Positions 15,361 to 22,199 of a stretch of DNA of 33,325 nucleotides are shown here, in pieces. Every line of letters begins with the position of its first letter. Position 1 is the first letter of the stretch. The notes beneath the pieces are model-generated. The model ran no database searches, was not told the origin of the DNA, and saw only the letters and a list, made by a program, of their open reading frames with translations. A program made the translations under genes and the position numbers. Source of the stretch: Candidatus Woesearchaeota archaeon (GTDB lineage: Archaea; Nanobdellota; Nanobdellia; Woesearchaeales; UBA10107); assembly GCA_016935155.1 (NCBI GenBank), contig JAFGRQ010000026.1:1-33325 (forward strand). The letters run 5' to 3'.

Positions 15361-16070
15361 TTCTTACGGAAACAAAACATGCTTATTGAAATAATTATCG
15401 ATATTTCTCCCAGCCAGAAAAGAAGCCAGTTGTAGAAAGAGGGGACATATGACGAAATAATGCTGCTGAACTCGGCATTTGTTGCGAGTGTCAAAAAATC
15501 TTTCAGATAATTTCCGCCGACAATCAACGCTCCGTAATCTATCACGAATGTGTAAAGGATAACAAATCCGCCGGCGAAGAGCAAAATCCATTCCGTTGTT
15601 TTAATCTTTCTGTTTTTTTTCTCAATCAAACAAAAAGCAAACCAAGTCATTGTTAGCGAGCAAATGATTGGAGCTAGAACCGGACCTGCCCACGGCCAGG
15701 GAATAAGGAAAAGCAAATCCCATGTCATCAGAGAAGCCGGCCAATCAAGCATAACTTTTAACCAGACATAATAAAAAATATCCCATACTGCGAACGAATA
15801 AAGAAAATATGCAAATCTTTCATTGAATTTTTTGCCTGCAAGATAACCAACACAAAGAAGCATAACTATTGTGAAGAATTCTCTGACCCACTCTATGTTT
15901 AGAATTTGAGGCTCAATGAATCCTTTCAAAGGAAAATCAAATCCGTTTTCATAATATAATTTTCTCAGATAAACAACGACGGTTGATTCAAGAAAAGCCA
16001 TGGCAACTGCAAAAATTGTCACAACAGAAATTATCCCGAAGTCCCTTTTTTTCATTGCACACACTCTCAT
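15357..16070 (-). CDS. six-span membrane protein of unknown function, coupled to the TctA-like gene
   Basis: A 237-residue polytopic protein with about six hydrophobic segments: FGIISVVTIFAVAMAFLES, FFTIVMLLCVGYLAG, a stretch with FAVWDIFYYVWLKV, WPWAGPVLAPIICSLTMTW, ILLFAGGFVILYTFVIDYG and LLFWLGEISIIISISMFC. Conserved-looking polar groups inside spans (ESTVVVYLRKLYY, WDIFYYVWLK, PWPWAGPV) resemble a widespread uncharacterised prokaryotic membrane family. The start could be the ATG at 16070 or the in-frame ATG at 16055 (MKKRDFG), which looks more natural as a protein terminus. It overlaps the TctA-like gene by four bases. Confidence 0.75.
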   Translation of the reverse strand: MRVCAMKKRDFGIISVVTIFAVAMAFLESTVVVYLRKLYYENGFDFPLKGFIEPQILNIEWVREFFTIVMLLCVGYLAGKKFNERFAYFLYSFAVWDIFYYVWLKVMLDWPASLMTWDLLFLIPWPWAGPVLAPIICSLTMTWFAFCLIEKKNRKIKTTEWILLFAGGFVILYTFVIDYGALIVGGNYLKDFLTLATNAEFSSIISSYVPSFYNWLLFWLGEISIIISISMFCFRKK

Positions 16071-16121
16071 CTATCAAAAACACAAAAAATAAAAAAATAA
16101 AGTAAAGTTTTGTTCAAACGT

Positions 16122-16277
16122 TTACTTGTAGTTTCTCATTAGCTTGCCAATTCCAATCACAAGAACCGACAAAGGCAGTACCCAAGTGCTTAGTTCAGCT
16201 AATGCTGTTACCCCCAAAAGAGGCAGTGTCATCAAAACACCAATAAGCGTTACTAGCCAAGCTGTTAGTTTAGCCAT
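16122..16277 (-). CDS. small two-span membrane protein, 51 aa
   Basis: A 51-residue protein starting MAKLTAWLVTLIGVLMTLPL, a short turn LGVTALAELSTW, then a second hydrophobic segment VLPLSVLVIGIGKLM and a basic tail RNYK. It is almost entirely two membrane helices with polar ends, a format common among small archaeal membrane proteins of unknown function. The start is set by GGGGTGAT on the minus strand about four bases before the ATG, a good match to the archaeal anti-Shine-Dalgarno end. A TATA-like CTTTAAATA lies at about 16311-16320. It is divergent from the dihydrouridine synthase gene. Confidence 0.8.
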   Translation of the reverse strand: MAKLTAWLVTLIGVLMTLPLLGVTALAELSTWVLPLSVLVIGIGKLMRNYK

Positions 16278-16370
16278 TAAATCACCCCATAGCTATTTTG
16301 CAACTTGGCTTATTTAAAGATTGCGTATAATATGTACATATTTAAATAGGAATTTAAACCAAAATAAATC

Positions 16371-17369
16371 ATGGAAGAATTCCCTAAAATAGGAGATTTT
16401 CAGCCAAAAGGAAAGTTCTTTCTAGCTCCGATGGAGGCAGTAAATTGCGCATCTTTCAGGATTTTGTGCAAGAGAAGAGGCGCTGCATTAGTTTATACTG
16501 ACATGATTGATGCAGACGATTTCGCAGAAGAAGCAAAAAAAACATCTGTTGAAAAGGCAGTCAAGAAATTCGTAAATCCACAAAAAGAAGAGCAGCCCTT
16601 AGCAATTCAATTAATAGGAGCAAAGGCAGACAGTCTGCTTTTCACAGCAAATGCTTTGGAAAAAAATGCCGTTTTGGTTGATTTTAATATCGGATGTTCG
16701 ATTGGAACGGTTCTTGGAAAAAAATGCGGGTGTTACTTGATGAAACACCCAGATCAATTGTATAAATTACTAAAAGCGTTAAGAGAAAACATAAAAAAAC
16801 CATTAACGCTGAAAATGAGAAGCGGTTGGGATAAAGATTCAATAAATGCTGTTGAAATTTCTAAAGAAGCGGAAAAAATCGGAATAAATGCCGTTGCAAT
16901 TCATGCAAGAACAAAAGAACAAGGCTACAGAGACAAATCAGATTGGGAATTAGTAAAAGAAATTAAGAAAGCAGTTTCAATCCCTGTTATTTTGTCCGGA
17001 GATGTATTCAATGATTTCGGTGCAGACAAGGCATTTGCAGTAACAAAATGTGATTACATAATGATTGGAAGAGGTGCAAGGGCAAATCCTTCTATTTTTA
17101 CGCAGCTGAATAAGTGGTATGAAACAAAACAAGTAACGAGCACAAGGGACTTGATTTATAACAAATGGAATGTCAATCCTGCAAAAGATTTTATTGAATT
17201 CTTGGATTTATATCACAAAGTTGAAGACAGAAGAAGCTTTTCAGAAATAAAAGACCATGCTTTGTGGACGGCAATAGAATGCAAATACAACAGAGATGCA
17301 ACAGAAGCAATAATGAATGCAGAAGATGAGAAAGATTTGATTAGAATTGTTAATTTGCTGGAATTCTAG
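16371..17369 (+). CDS. dus: tRNA-dihydrouridine synthase (Dus family)
   Basis: A 332-residue flavoprotein of the Dus TIM-barrel family, which reduces specific tRNA uridines to dihydrouridine. Visible motifs in order: FLAPMEAVN (FMN phosphate region), YTDMIDADD, QLIG (about 80-83), the catalytic stretch FNIGCSIGTVLGKKCG with Cys109, KMRSGWD, AIHARTKEQGYRDKSDWELV with the flavin-contacting His/Arg, PVILSGDV and IGRGARANP. The usual Pro after the catalytic Cys is Ser here. Length and motif order are normal. The start ATG lies about 30 nt after a TATA box (ATATTTAAATAGG, about 16335-16347), so the leader is very short. Which tRNA position it modifies cannot be told from sequence. Confidence 0.9.
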   Translation: MEEFPKIGDFQPKGKFFLAPMEAVNCASFRILCKRRGAALVYTDMIDADDFAEEAKKTSVEKAVKKFVNPQKEEQPLAIQLIGAKADSLLFTANALEKNAVLVDFNIGCSIGTVLGKKCGCYLMKHPDQLYKLLKALRENIKKPLTLKMRSGWDKDSINAVEISKEAEKIGINAVAIHARTKEQGYRDKSDWELVKEIKKAVSIPVILSGDVFNDFGADKAFAVTKCDYIMIGRGARANPSIFTQLNKWYETKQVTSTRDLIYNKWNVNPAKDFIEFLDLYHKVEDRRSFSEIKDHALWTAIECKYNRDATEAIMNAEDEKDLIRIVNLLEF

Positions 17370-17701
17370 AAAGTAATGTGGCCAGAAAAATAATCAAAGA
17401 TGCACTTTGCAGTCTCCTGCGCAATTTGATTTGTGCCATGTACAACGAAACTTGCTTTTTCTCCTTTGATTAATGAAGGAAGGCGGCTGTCTTTGCCCCC
17501 AAACCGGTCTTCTTTGCAGTCATAAAATCTTCCAATATATTTTACAGCAATATCGATGTCTTTTACTCTTTCGTCTGTGCAGAATTCGTAGAATATTCTC
17601 GAATTCTCAAGTCCAGCCAAAGAAATTTTGAGTTCTTTTATAGTTATTTCAAGATTTCCGCTGTATTCAAGAATTGAAGGTTCGATTTTTGTTAATCCCA
17701 T
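17366..17701 (-). CDS. small soluble protein of unknown function
   Basis: A 111-residue protein of mixed alpha/beta character without signal peptide or hydrophobic span. Notable stretches are IEPSILEYSGNLEITIKELK, a DERVKDIDIAVKYIGRFYD segment and the final FVVHGTNQIAQETAKCIFDY. I do not recognise it. The ATG is preceded by a G-rich ribosome-binding site (GAGGGGG) and a TATA-like CTTTAAATAAT near 17722-17733. The gene is convergent with the dihydrouridine synthase gene and overlaps its end by four bases, so the two share an end region on opposite strands. The inverted-repeat element at 17751-17867 lies just upstream. Confidence 0.65.
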   Translation of the reverse strand: MGLTKIEPSILEYSGNLEITIKELKISLAGLENSRIFYEFCTDERVKDIDIAVKYIGRFYDCKEDRFGGKDSRLPSLIKGEKASFVVHGTNQIAQETAKCIFDYFSGHITF

Positions 17702-17750
17702 GCCCCCTCAACAATCAATTATTATTTAAAGTTAATTATTTGATAACGAA

Positions 17751-17867
17751 GTTAGCACCGCTCGCGATTAAATGTAATCTTATCAGAAATCGTTGCAGTC
17801 CCGTAGGGAGCTACCCCAGCAACTCTTTTTAAAAATCCAAAATAAATCGCTCGCCCCTGGTGCTAAC
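17751..17867. repeat. 117-nt element with terminal inverted repeats (copy 1)
   Basis: Ends are GTTAGCACC (17751-17759) and its perfect complement GGTGCTAAC (17859-17867), which directly abuts the TAG of the OB-fold gene. Inside, GCGATT (17764-17769) can pair with AATCGC (17845-17850), and GTTGC (17792-17796) with GCAAC (17819-17823). The apex holds GTAG-GGAG-CTAC flanked by CCC on each side. Read on the plus strand, the left end matches the left end of the element at 22081-22199 read on the minus strand, as do the last bases CTGGTGCTAA. It may be a structured RNA or a miniature mobile element; no known class fits. Confidence 0.7.
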
Positions 17868-18203
17868 CTACTTAACAACTCTTACGTCTTTTCCAATCAA
17901 CTGCAATTCTCCATCTAGGCCTTCGCTTGCTGTGCCTTTGATTTCAACATAATCTCCTTTATGCAAATCAATTGGATAGTCTTTGAATAAAACAACAGTT
18001 AGTTCATCTTCTTTCTGCAAGTCAATAAATGTGACTGAATCTCGTTCAGTGATTCTGTTTATTGTTCCCCTGACTAAATATGTTTTATCCTGTTCAAGCA
18101 GAGAACCTTCTCCAGTTTCGATTGTTTTTGAAATGAAAAATAAAAAAATCAGGCCAAGAACGGCAGACAGCAAAGTCAATTTCAACAGTGTTGATTCCTG
18201 CAT
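17868..18203 (-). CDS. membrane-anchored OB-fold protein
   Basis: A protein of 111 residues from the preferred start, the ATG at 18201-18203 giving MQESTLLKLTLLSAVLGLIF; an open frame extends to 18236. It has one N-terminal hydrophobic anchor (about residues 6-24), then a five-strand OB-fold-like domain: KTYLVRGTINRITERDSVTF, ELTVVLFKDYPIDLHKGDYV and EIKGTASEGLDGELQLIGKD. OB-fold domains of this type bind nucleic acid or other ligands, and the anchor would place it at the membrane. The TATA-like TATTTAAAGG lies about 25 nt before the chosen ATG, supporting a leaderless start. It is divergent from lon, sharing an AT-rich promoter core near 18222-18232. Confidence 0.7.
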   Translation of the reverse strand: MQESTLLKLTLLSAVLGLIFLFFISKTIETGEGSLLEQDKTYLVRGTINRITERDSVTFIDLQKEDELTVVLFKDYPIDLHKGDYVEIKGTASEGLDGELQLIGKDVRVVK

Positions 18204-18221
18204 AAAGAAGTAAATCCAGTA

Positions 18222-18232
18222 ACCTTTAAATA
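18222..18232. promoter_or_regulatory. shared TATA core between the OB-fold gene and lon
   Basis: The sequence CCTTTAAATAC reads as a TATA-like core in both directions. The lon ATG (18263) lies about 35 nt to the right and the OB-fold ATG (18203) about 25 nt to the left. Bidirectional use is inferred from geometry only. Confidence 0.45.
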
Positions 18233-18262
18233 CCATTGTATTCTCTTTTTCAATGGGGGAAA

Positions 18263-20116
18263 ATGCTCAAATTCAAAACTACTGCCGACCTTAAAGTTTC
18301 TAAGGAAACAATAAGCCAAGTTATAGGCCAGGAAAGTGCAGTCAACATAATTAAGAAAGCAGCCAGACAGAGGCGCCACGTTCTTTTGATTGGGGAGCCA
18401 GGGACTGGAAAATCAATGCTTGGTTTAGCCATGTCTGAACTCCTTCCCAAAGAAAAATTACAAGATATCGTTTCAGTTCCAAATCCGGAAGATGAAAATG
18501 AACCGAAAATCCAGACAACGTCTGCCGGCAAGGCAAGGAGTTCGCTCATAAAAGCAAGAATGGAATCAGAAGGTTCATTCAGAATTCAGAATGTAGTTAT
18601 TTTTGCACTAATATTGATCTCAATGTTTGCGCCGTGGTGGGCAAGAGATTACTACAAATCAGACATTATTTTTGCTGCATTCTTCATGGGAGGAATGGTT
18701 TTTCTTTTGGCAGCTGTACTTTTCATAAATATGGGAAAGAGATTCAATCAAAAAGTAATTCTTCCAAAAATAATTGTTGACAATTATAAAAAAAACCATG
18801 CACCATTCTTGGATGCAACAGGAGCTCATGCAGGAGCATTACTTGGAGATGTTTTGCATGATCCTTTTCAAACAGGAGGATTAGGAACTCCGCCCCATGA
18901 AAGAGTTGTTGCAGGAATGATTCACAAGGCGAACATGGGTGTCTTGTTCATTGATGAAATAGGAAATTTAGAGCCGGTATCTCAGCAGGAACTTCTTACT
19001 TCACTGCAGGAAGGAAAATATGCTATAACTGGGCAGTCGGAAAGAAGTGCTGGTGCAATGGTAAGAACAGAACCGGTTCCTTGCAATTTTATTTTGATTG
19101 CAGCAGGAAATTATGAGTCAATAAGAAAAATGCACCCTGCATTAAGAAGCAGAATAAGAGGATACGGCTATGAAGTTTACATGAAGGATTCCATGCAGGA
19201 TACTCCCGAAAACAGGGACAAAATTGCTTTTTTTGTTGCGCAAGAAGTAAAGAAGGACAAAAAAATCCCCCATTTTACAAGAGATGCAGTGGAAGCAATT
19301 ATACAAGAAGCGAGAAAAATGGCGAATCACAAAGGAAGATTAACTGTCAAATTAAGAGAACTCGGAGGATTAGTAAGAGCGGCAGGAGATTTGGCATTAG
19401 AAGCAAAATCAAAATTTGTTGAAAGAGAACACATAGCAGAAGCGAAAAAAATAGCAAGAACTCTTGAACAGCAAATCGCAGACAAATACATTGAAAGAAA
19501 AAAAGAATATGAAGTAATTCAAGTTACTGGAAAGAAAGTTGGAAGAGTAAATGGACTGGCAGTTATTGGAGATGAATCTGCAATGTCAGGAATTATCTTG
19601 CCAATAGAAGCAGAAGTGACTCCCGGCGGAAAAGAAAGAGAAATTGTTGCAACAGGAAAGTTAGGAGAAATTGCAAAAGAAGCTGTAAAAAATGTTTCTG
19701 CGATTGTTAAGAAATTATTTGGAGAAGATATTAAAGAGAAAAATGATATTTATGTTCAGTTCCTGCAAACATACGAGGGTGTTGAAGGAGATTCTGCTTC
19801 AATCGCTGTTGCAGTTGCAATAATCTCTGCATTAAAACAAGTTCCTGTAAAACAAGATTACGCAATAACTGGTTCATTGTCAGTCAGAGGAGATGTTCTT
19901 CCTGTCGGAGGAGTTTCATCAAAAATAGAAGCTGCAATCGAAGCCGGAATAAAGTTCGTTGTTGTTCCAAAATCAAACGAGCAAGATATTGTTGTGGATA
20001 AAGCTCAGTTGAGCAAAATAAAAGTAATTCCTGTTGAGAACATTTCTCAGGTTCTGAAAGAAGTCATGGATTGGAAAGGAAAAGAAGCTATTCTCAGAAA
20101 GATAACTCGCGGATGA
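18263..20116 (+). CDS. lonB: archaeal membrane-bound Lon-B ATP-dependent protease
   Basis: A 617-residue protease that unfolds and degrades proteins at the inner face of the membrane. The AAA+ module has Walker A GEPGTGKS (residues 44-51), is interrupted by two membrane segments (about 113-130 and 137-158, [13 protein letters not shown] and [18 protein letters not shown]) as in archaeal LonB, and resumes with Walker [11 protein letters not shown], sensor [11 protein letters not shown] and arginine finger [10 protein letters not shown]. The C-terminal protease domain has the catalytic dyad Ser511 in [10 protein letters not shown] and Lys554 in VSSKIEAA, correctly spaced. The frame is open to a TTG at 18236, but the ATG at 18263 follows a GGGGGA ribosome-binding site and gives the usual terminus. 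Length is typical. Confidence 0.95.
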   Translation: MLKFKTTADLKVSKETISQVIGQESAVNIIKKAARQRRHVLLIGEPGTGKSMLGLAMSELLPKEKLQDIVSVPNPEDENEPKIQTTSAGKARSSLIKARMESEGSFRIQNVVIFALILISMFAPWWARDYYKSDIIFAAFFMGGMVFLLAAVLFINMGKRFNQKVILPKIIVDNYKKNHAPFLDATGAHAGALLGDVLHDPFQTGGLGTPPHERVVAGMIHKANMGVLFIDEIGNLEPVSQQELLTSLQEGKYAITGQSERSAGAMVRTEPVPCNFILIAAGNYESIRKMHPALRSRIRGYGYEVYMKDSMQDTPENRDKIAFFVAQEVKKDKKIPHFTRDAVEAIIQEARKMANHKGRLTVKLRELGGLVRAAGDLALEAKSKFVEREHIAEAKKIARTLEQQIADKYIERKKEYEVIQVTGKKVGRVNGLAVIGDESAMSGIILPIEAEVTPGGKEREIVATGKLGEIAKEAVKNVSAIVKKLFGEDIKEKNDIYVQFLQTYEGVEGDSASIAVAVAIISALKQVPVKQDYAITGSLSVRGDVLPVGGVSSKIEAAIEAGIKFVVVPKSNEQDIVVDKAQLSKIKVIPVENISQVLKEVMDWKGKEAILRKITRG

Positions 20117-20152
20117 TAGTTTTAAAAAGTAGTTCTTTACTATTACGTTTAT

Positions 20153-20227
20153 GCCCCTGTAGTATAGCTTGGATAGTACACATGGTTGCGGTCCGTGAGA
20201 TCCCGGGTTCAAATCCTGGCAGGGGCG
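20153..20227 (+). tRNA. tRNA-Arg (anticodon GCG)
   Basis: A complete cloverleaf: acceptor GCCCCTG/CAGGGGC, D arm GTAT/GTAC with GG and A20-like base in the loop, and anticodon stem CATGG/CCGTG with seven-base loop TTGCGGT (anticodon GCG). The T arm is CCGGG-TTCAAAT-CCTGG and the discriminator is G. CCA is not encoded and there is no intron. GCG reads CGC/CGT arginine codons. It follows the lon stop by 36 bases and is followed by an oligo-T run. Confidence 0.9.
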
Positions 20228-20298
20228 TTTCTTTTTTGCGAAGCCTTGGAAGTCTCGGAACCGAGGGTTCTGAGGTGGGAATCATTGCAGGGGCGTTT
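20219..20298 (+). repeat. direct repeat of the tRNA-Arg 3' end
   Basis: The 12 bases GCAGGGGCGTTT occur at 20219-20230 (acceptor 3' strand plus following bases) and again at 20287-20298. Between them lies a small palindrome, CTCGGAACCGAG (20254-20265). Duplicated tRNA ends are the usual scar of integration or of partial tRNA duplication, but no integrase or element is present here. From 20299 to 20370 I see nothing else. Confidence 0.5.
20228..20237 (+). terminator. oligo-T terminator after tRNA-Arg
   Basis: TTTCTTTTTT directly after the tRNA 3' end, a typical archaeal RNA terminator. Confidence 0.55.
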
Positions 20299-20370
20299 AG
20301 TTTTGCAATTTTAGCGTGCGATTTCTTTTCCTTATTGAAAATAATTGTTCTTAGCTTTGCTTATGTATTT

Positions 20371-20405
20371 ACCAGCAAGTAGTAACAAAACGAAAGATAT
20401 ATAAA
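20371..20405 (+). promoter_or_regulatory. promoter module before the GGDEF-like gene
   Basis: ACCAGCAAGT (20371-20380; the palindrome is degenerate here) is followed by AGTAACAAAACGAAAG, with TATA box TATATAAA at 20398-20405. Spacing is again 17 nt between the ten-base box and the TATA box, and 30 nt from the TATA start to the ATG. From the box's AAGT half onward it closely follows the module at 2592-2626. Confidence 0.7.
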
Positions 20406-20427
20406 GAAGTAATACAGAAAGGAAACT

Positions 20428-21417
20428 ATGTCAAACGGAAATGATGTACCCCACAACGAAGATCCAATTGTTCGTGAGTACATTGCGAGACTAAAATCGG
20501 AACTAAAACAGTATGAGAAAGAACTAGCTGGTGCTCAAGAAAGAGCAAATAGGGAATCAAAACAAAAATCAGAACTGGAGCAAAGGGTGGAAAAATTAAG
20601 TTCAACTCTGTTGACAACGAATGCAGAACTTGTCAGGGCAAATAGATTGCTAGTCGAAAAAACAACAGAAAATCAAGTATTGCATACACAGCACATCACA
20701 GATGATACTACCGGAATTCCGAATAAAAATTATTTGAGAGCCAGATTGACAGAAACAATAAAAACATCACAAAAATACGGAACATCTTTCTTATTCGGGC
20801 TAGGTGATTTGGATGGGTTCAAAATAATCAACGATACTTTCGGTCACGAAGAAGGAGACGGAATTCTAAAGGCAGTTACAAAAATAATCCTTCCCGCAAT
20901 ACCTGAAGAAGGCGTATTTGGAAGATGGTATCAAGGAGATGAATTTGCGTTTATTCTTCCAATCGGTGCTCCTAAAAAAACAGCAGAGCTTGGCGGCGGG
21001 GCAAAGAATGATGAAGCAAATAAAGCACTTTATGTTTTTGGAGATGTATTGAATAGATTAGAAAAAGCAAATCCAATCGAATATGAAATAGGAGCTCCAG
21101 AAGGAGACCTTGCAATAGGAAGAACACTTCCTGATGATATGCCTCTAACAATTTCATTGGGTGTTGTACAATACGATTCAAAAAGACACAGAAGCAATTG
21201 GAACGCAATTGCAAAACAGGCAGACGCATTAATGTACAAATCAAAAGAAGTAGGAAATAAAGGGCTTGCTAAGTTGTGTGACAGAGAACAACCATATTCA
21301 ATAGGAAATCCGGTAGCAATGAGTGCCTCCGATTACCTAAGAAATTTACCAGACGCCCTAGGAAAGGGGTTTAAGGCATGCAGCAAGGCCTTAAAAAGAA
21401 GAAGAAAACTCCACTAG
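20428..21417 (+). CDS. GGDEF-domain (diguanylate-cyclase-like) protein with N-terminal coiled coil
   Basis: A 329-residue soluble protein. Residues 12-88 form a charged coiled coil. The domain after that follows GGDEF order: DDTTGIPNKNYL (92-103, canonical DxLTGLxNR), FGLGDLDGFKIINDTFGHEE (123-142) with the metal and nucleotide residues D127 and N135, GDGIL, and the signature as WYQGDEFAF near 167-175. ISLGV and QADALMYKSKEVGNKG close the domain. The first Gly of GGDEF is Gln, and an insertion of about 45 residues lies before ISLGV; no RxxD inhibitory site is seen. Bacterial GGDEF enzymes make c-di-GMP, but such domains are rare in archaea, so activity is unproven. It is led by the shared promoter module. 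Confidence 0.85.
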   Translation: MSNGNDVPHNEDPIVREYIARLKSELKQYEKELAGAQERANRESKQKSELEQRVEKLSSTLLTTNAELVRANRLLVEKTTENQVLHTQHITDDTTGIPNKNYLRARLTETIKTSQKYGTSFLFGLGDLDGFKIINDTFGHEEGDGILKAVTKIILPAIPEEGVFGRWYQGDEFAFILPIGAPKKTAELGGGAKNDEANKALYVFGDVLNRLEKANPIEYEIGAPEGDLAIGRTLPDDMPLTISLGVVQYDSKRHRSNWNAIAKQADALMYKSKEVGNKGLAKLCDREQPYSIGNPVAMSASDYLRNLPDALGKGFKACSKALKRRRKLH

Positions 21418-21468
21418 TTAGTGGTAAATATAGAAACGTTTAAATATTGGCTATTCCTTTCTCGGAGC

Positions 21469-21846
21469 ATGATTACACAGTCAACTTCGGTGGATTATTA
21501 TGAATTGAGGGGCGGAGCTTACAAGAGATTTGCCAAATTAGCAGAAAAAGCTTCTCAAAACCTAGGCGTTCTTTTACTTTTCCCAATAGACGGAGACTTA
21601 AAACAAATGCCGGATGTTCTGCAAGAAGTGAACAAACAGGGGCTTGATTTTGTTTCTGTTTCCAATTTGAATGGAATTATTGGAATAAATGCTTTCGACG
21701 AGAAGTCGGAAAATCAAGTTTCTGATGTGGCTCAAAAAGTTCAAGCATATCTTACTGCAACACACCCGTTAGTTAATTTCAAATTGAATTCCACCAGAAC
21801 AACAAATGATAATCTCGAAGAAGTATTAAAACAACTTTCTCAGTAA
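21469..21846 (+). CDS. small soluble protein of unknown function
   Basis: A protein of 125 residues from the ATG at 21469 (MITQSTSVDYYELRGGAYKR). The frame is open further upstream to 21421, but a TATA-like GTTTAAATATTGG at 21438-21450 falls inside that extension, and the ATG at 21469 is at leaderless distance from it. The protein is alpha/beta, with LGVLLLFPIDGDLKQMPDVL and GLDFVSVSNLNGIIGINAFD. No signal peptide or span is seen and I do not recognise it. It follows the GGDEF-like gene on the same strand but appears to have its own promoter. Confidence 0.6.
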   Translation: MITQSTSVDYYELRGGAYKRFAKLAEKASQNLGVLLLFPIDGDLKQMPDVLQEVNKQGLDFVSVSNLNGIIGINAFDEKSENQVSDVAQKVQAYLTATHPLVNFKLNSTRTTNDNLEEVLKQLSQ

Positions 21847-21847
21847 A

Positions 21848-22039
21848 TTATTTCATAAAAACAAACATTGCCCAGGCAGCAATCAGTAATCCAAGAGCGT
21901 GGGGAAATATTTTTTTTGCCTGATAATTCAGCTTACCTCTAACTGCGCTTTTAGCGATTCTCTTTGTTTTGAGTGCCACAATAAATAATGGCAGCAAGAC
22001 TTTATCAATCCAAAATCCCATTCTAACACCTTTGTTCAT
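21848..22039 (-). CDS. small single-span membrane protein, 63 aa
   Basis: A 63-residue basic protein with two hydrophobic stretches, IDKVLLPLFIVALKTKRI near the N-terminus and ALGLLIAAWAMFVFMK at the end. They are joined by a basic segment (AKSAVRGKLNYQAKKIF). The ATG at 22039 lies about 28 nt from the TATA-like TTTTAAATAC on the minus strand (about 22063-22073); an in-frame ATG at 22021 is the alternative. No family is recognised. It is convergent with the 125-aa gene, with one base between the stops, and the inverted-repeat element at 22081-22199 lies upstream. Confidence 0.6.
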   Translation of the reverse strand: MNKGVRMGFWIDKVLLPLFIVALKTKRIAKSAVRGKLNYQAKKIFPHALGLLIAAWAMFVFMK

Positions 22040-22080
22040 AATAGAGCCACTTAGAATCAGTATTTAAAACTTACTTATCG

Positions 22081-22199
22081 GATTAGCACCAGTTACCGAG
22101 TGATATTTGCTGAGCAATAAATGAAGCTGGAGGGGTCGTACCATCCGGGCCTTCAGCGTTACATAAAAAATTCCAGAGCATCGCGAGTCGGTGCTAATC
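22081..22199. repeat. 119-nt element with terminal inverted repeats (copy 2)
   Basis: Ends GATTAGCACC (22081-22090) and GGTGCTAATC (22190-22199) are perfect complements over ten bases. Inside, GCTGGAGG (22126-22133) pairs with CCTTCAGC (22150-22157) with one G-U pair. The right end overlaps the helicase stop codon (TAG at 22194-22196). On the minus strand it begins TTAGCACCGACTCGCGAT and ends CTGGTGCTAA, as the plus strand of the 17751-17867 element begins (without one A) and ends. The central CCCG..GG..ACCCC core is also shared loosely. The two elements therefore lie in opposite orientations. Confidence 0.7.

Noticed and set aside
20153-20227. The tRNA after lon as tRNA-Asp
   Set aside because: The arms resemble Asp tRNAs, but the seven-base loop TTGCGGT gives anticodon GCG, which is arginine.
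17751-22199. The two inverted-repeat elements as integron attC sites
   Set aside because: attC ends read RYYYAAC...GTTRRRY from the outside; here the outer ends are GTTAGCA...TGCTAAC, the opposite polarity, and no integrase or cassette array is present.
22081-22199. Resemblance of the element to 5S rRNA or the SRP RNA apical loop (length about 120 nt, CCGGATGG core)
   Set aside because: The conserved 5S loop sequences and the SRP GGAA/asymmetric-loop bases are absent, and the other copy does not keep the similarity.
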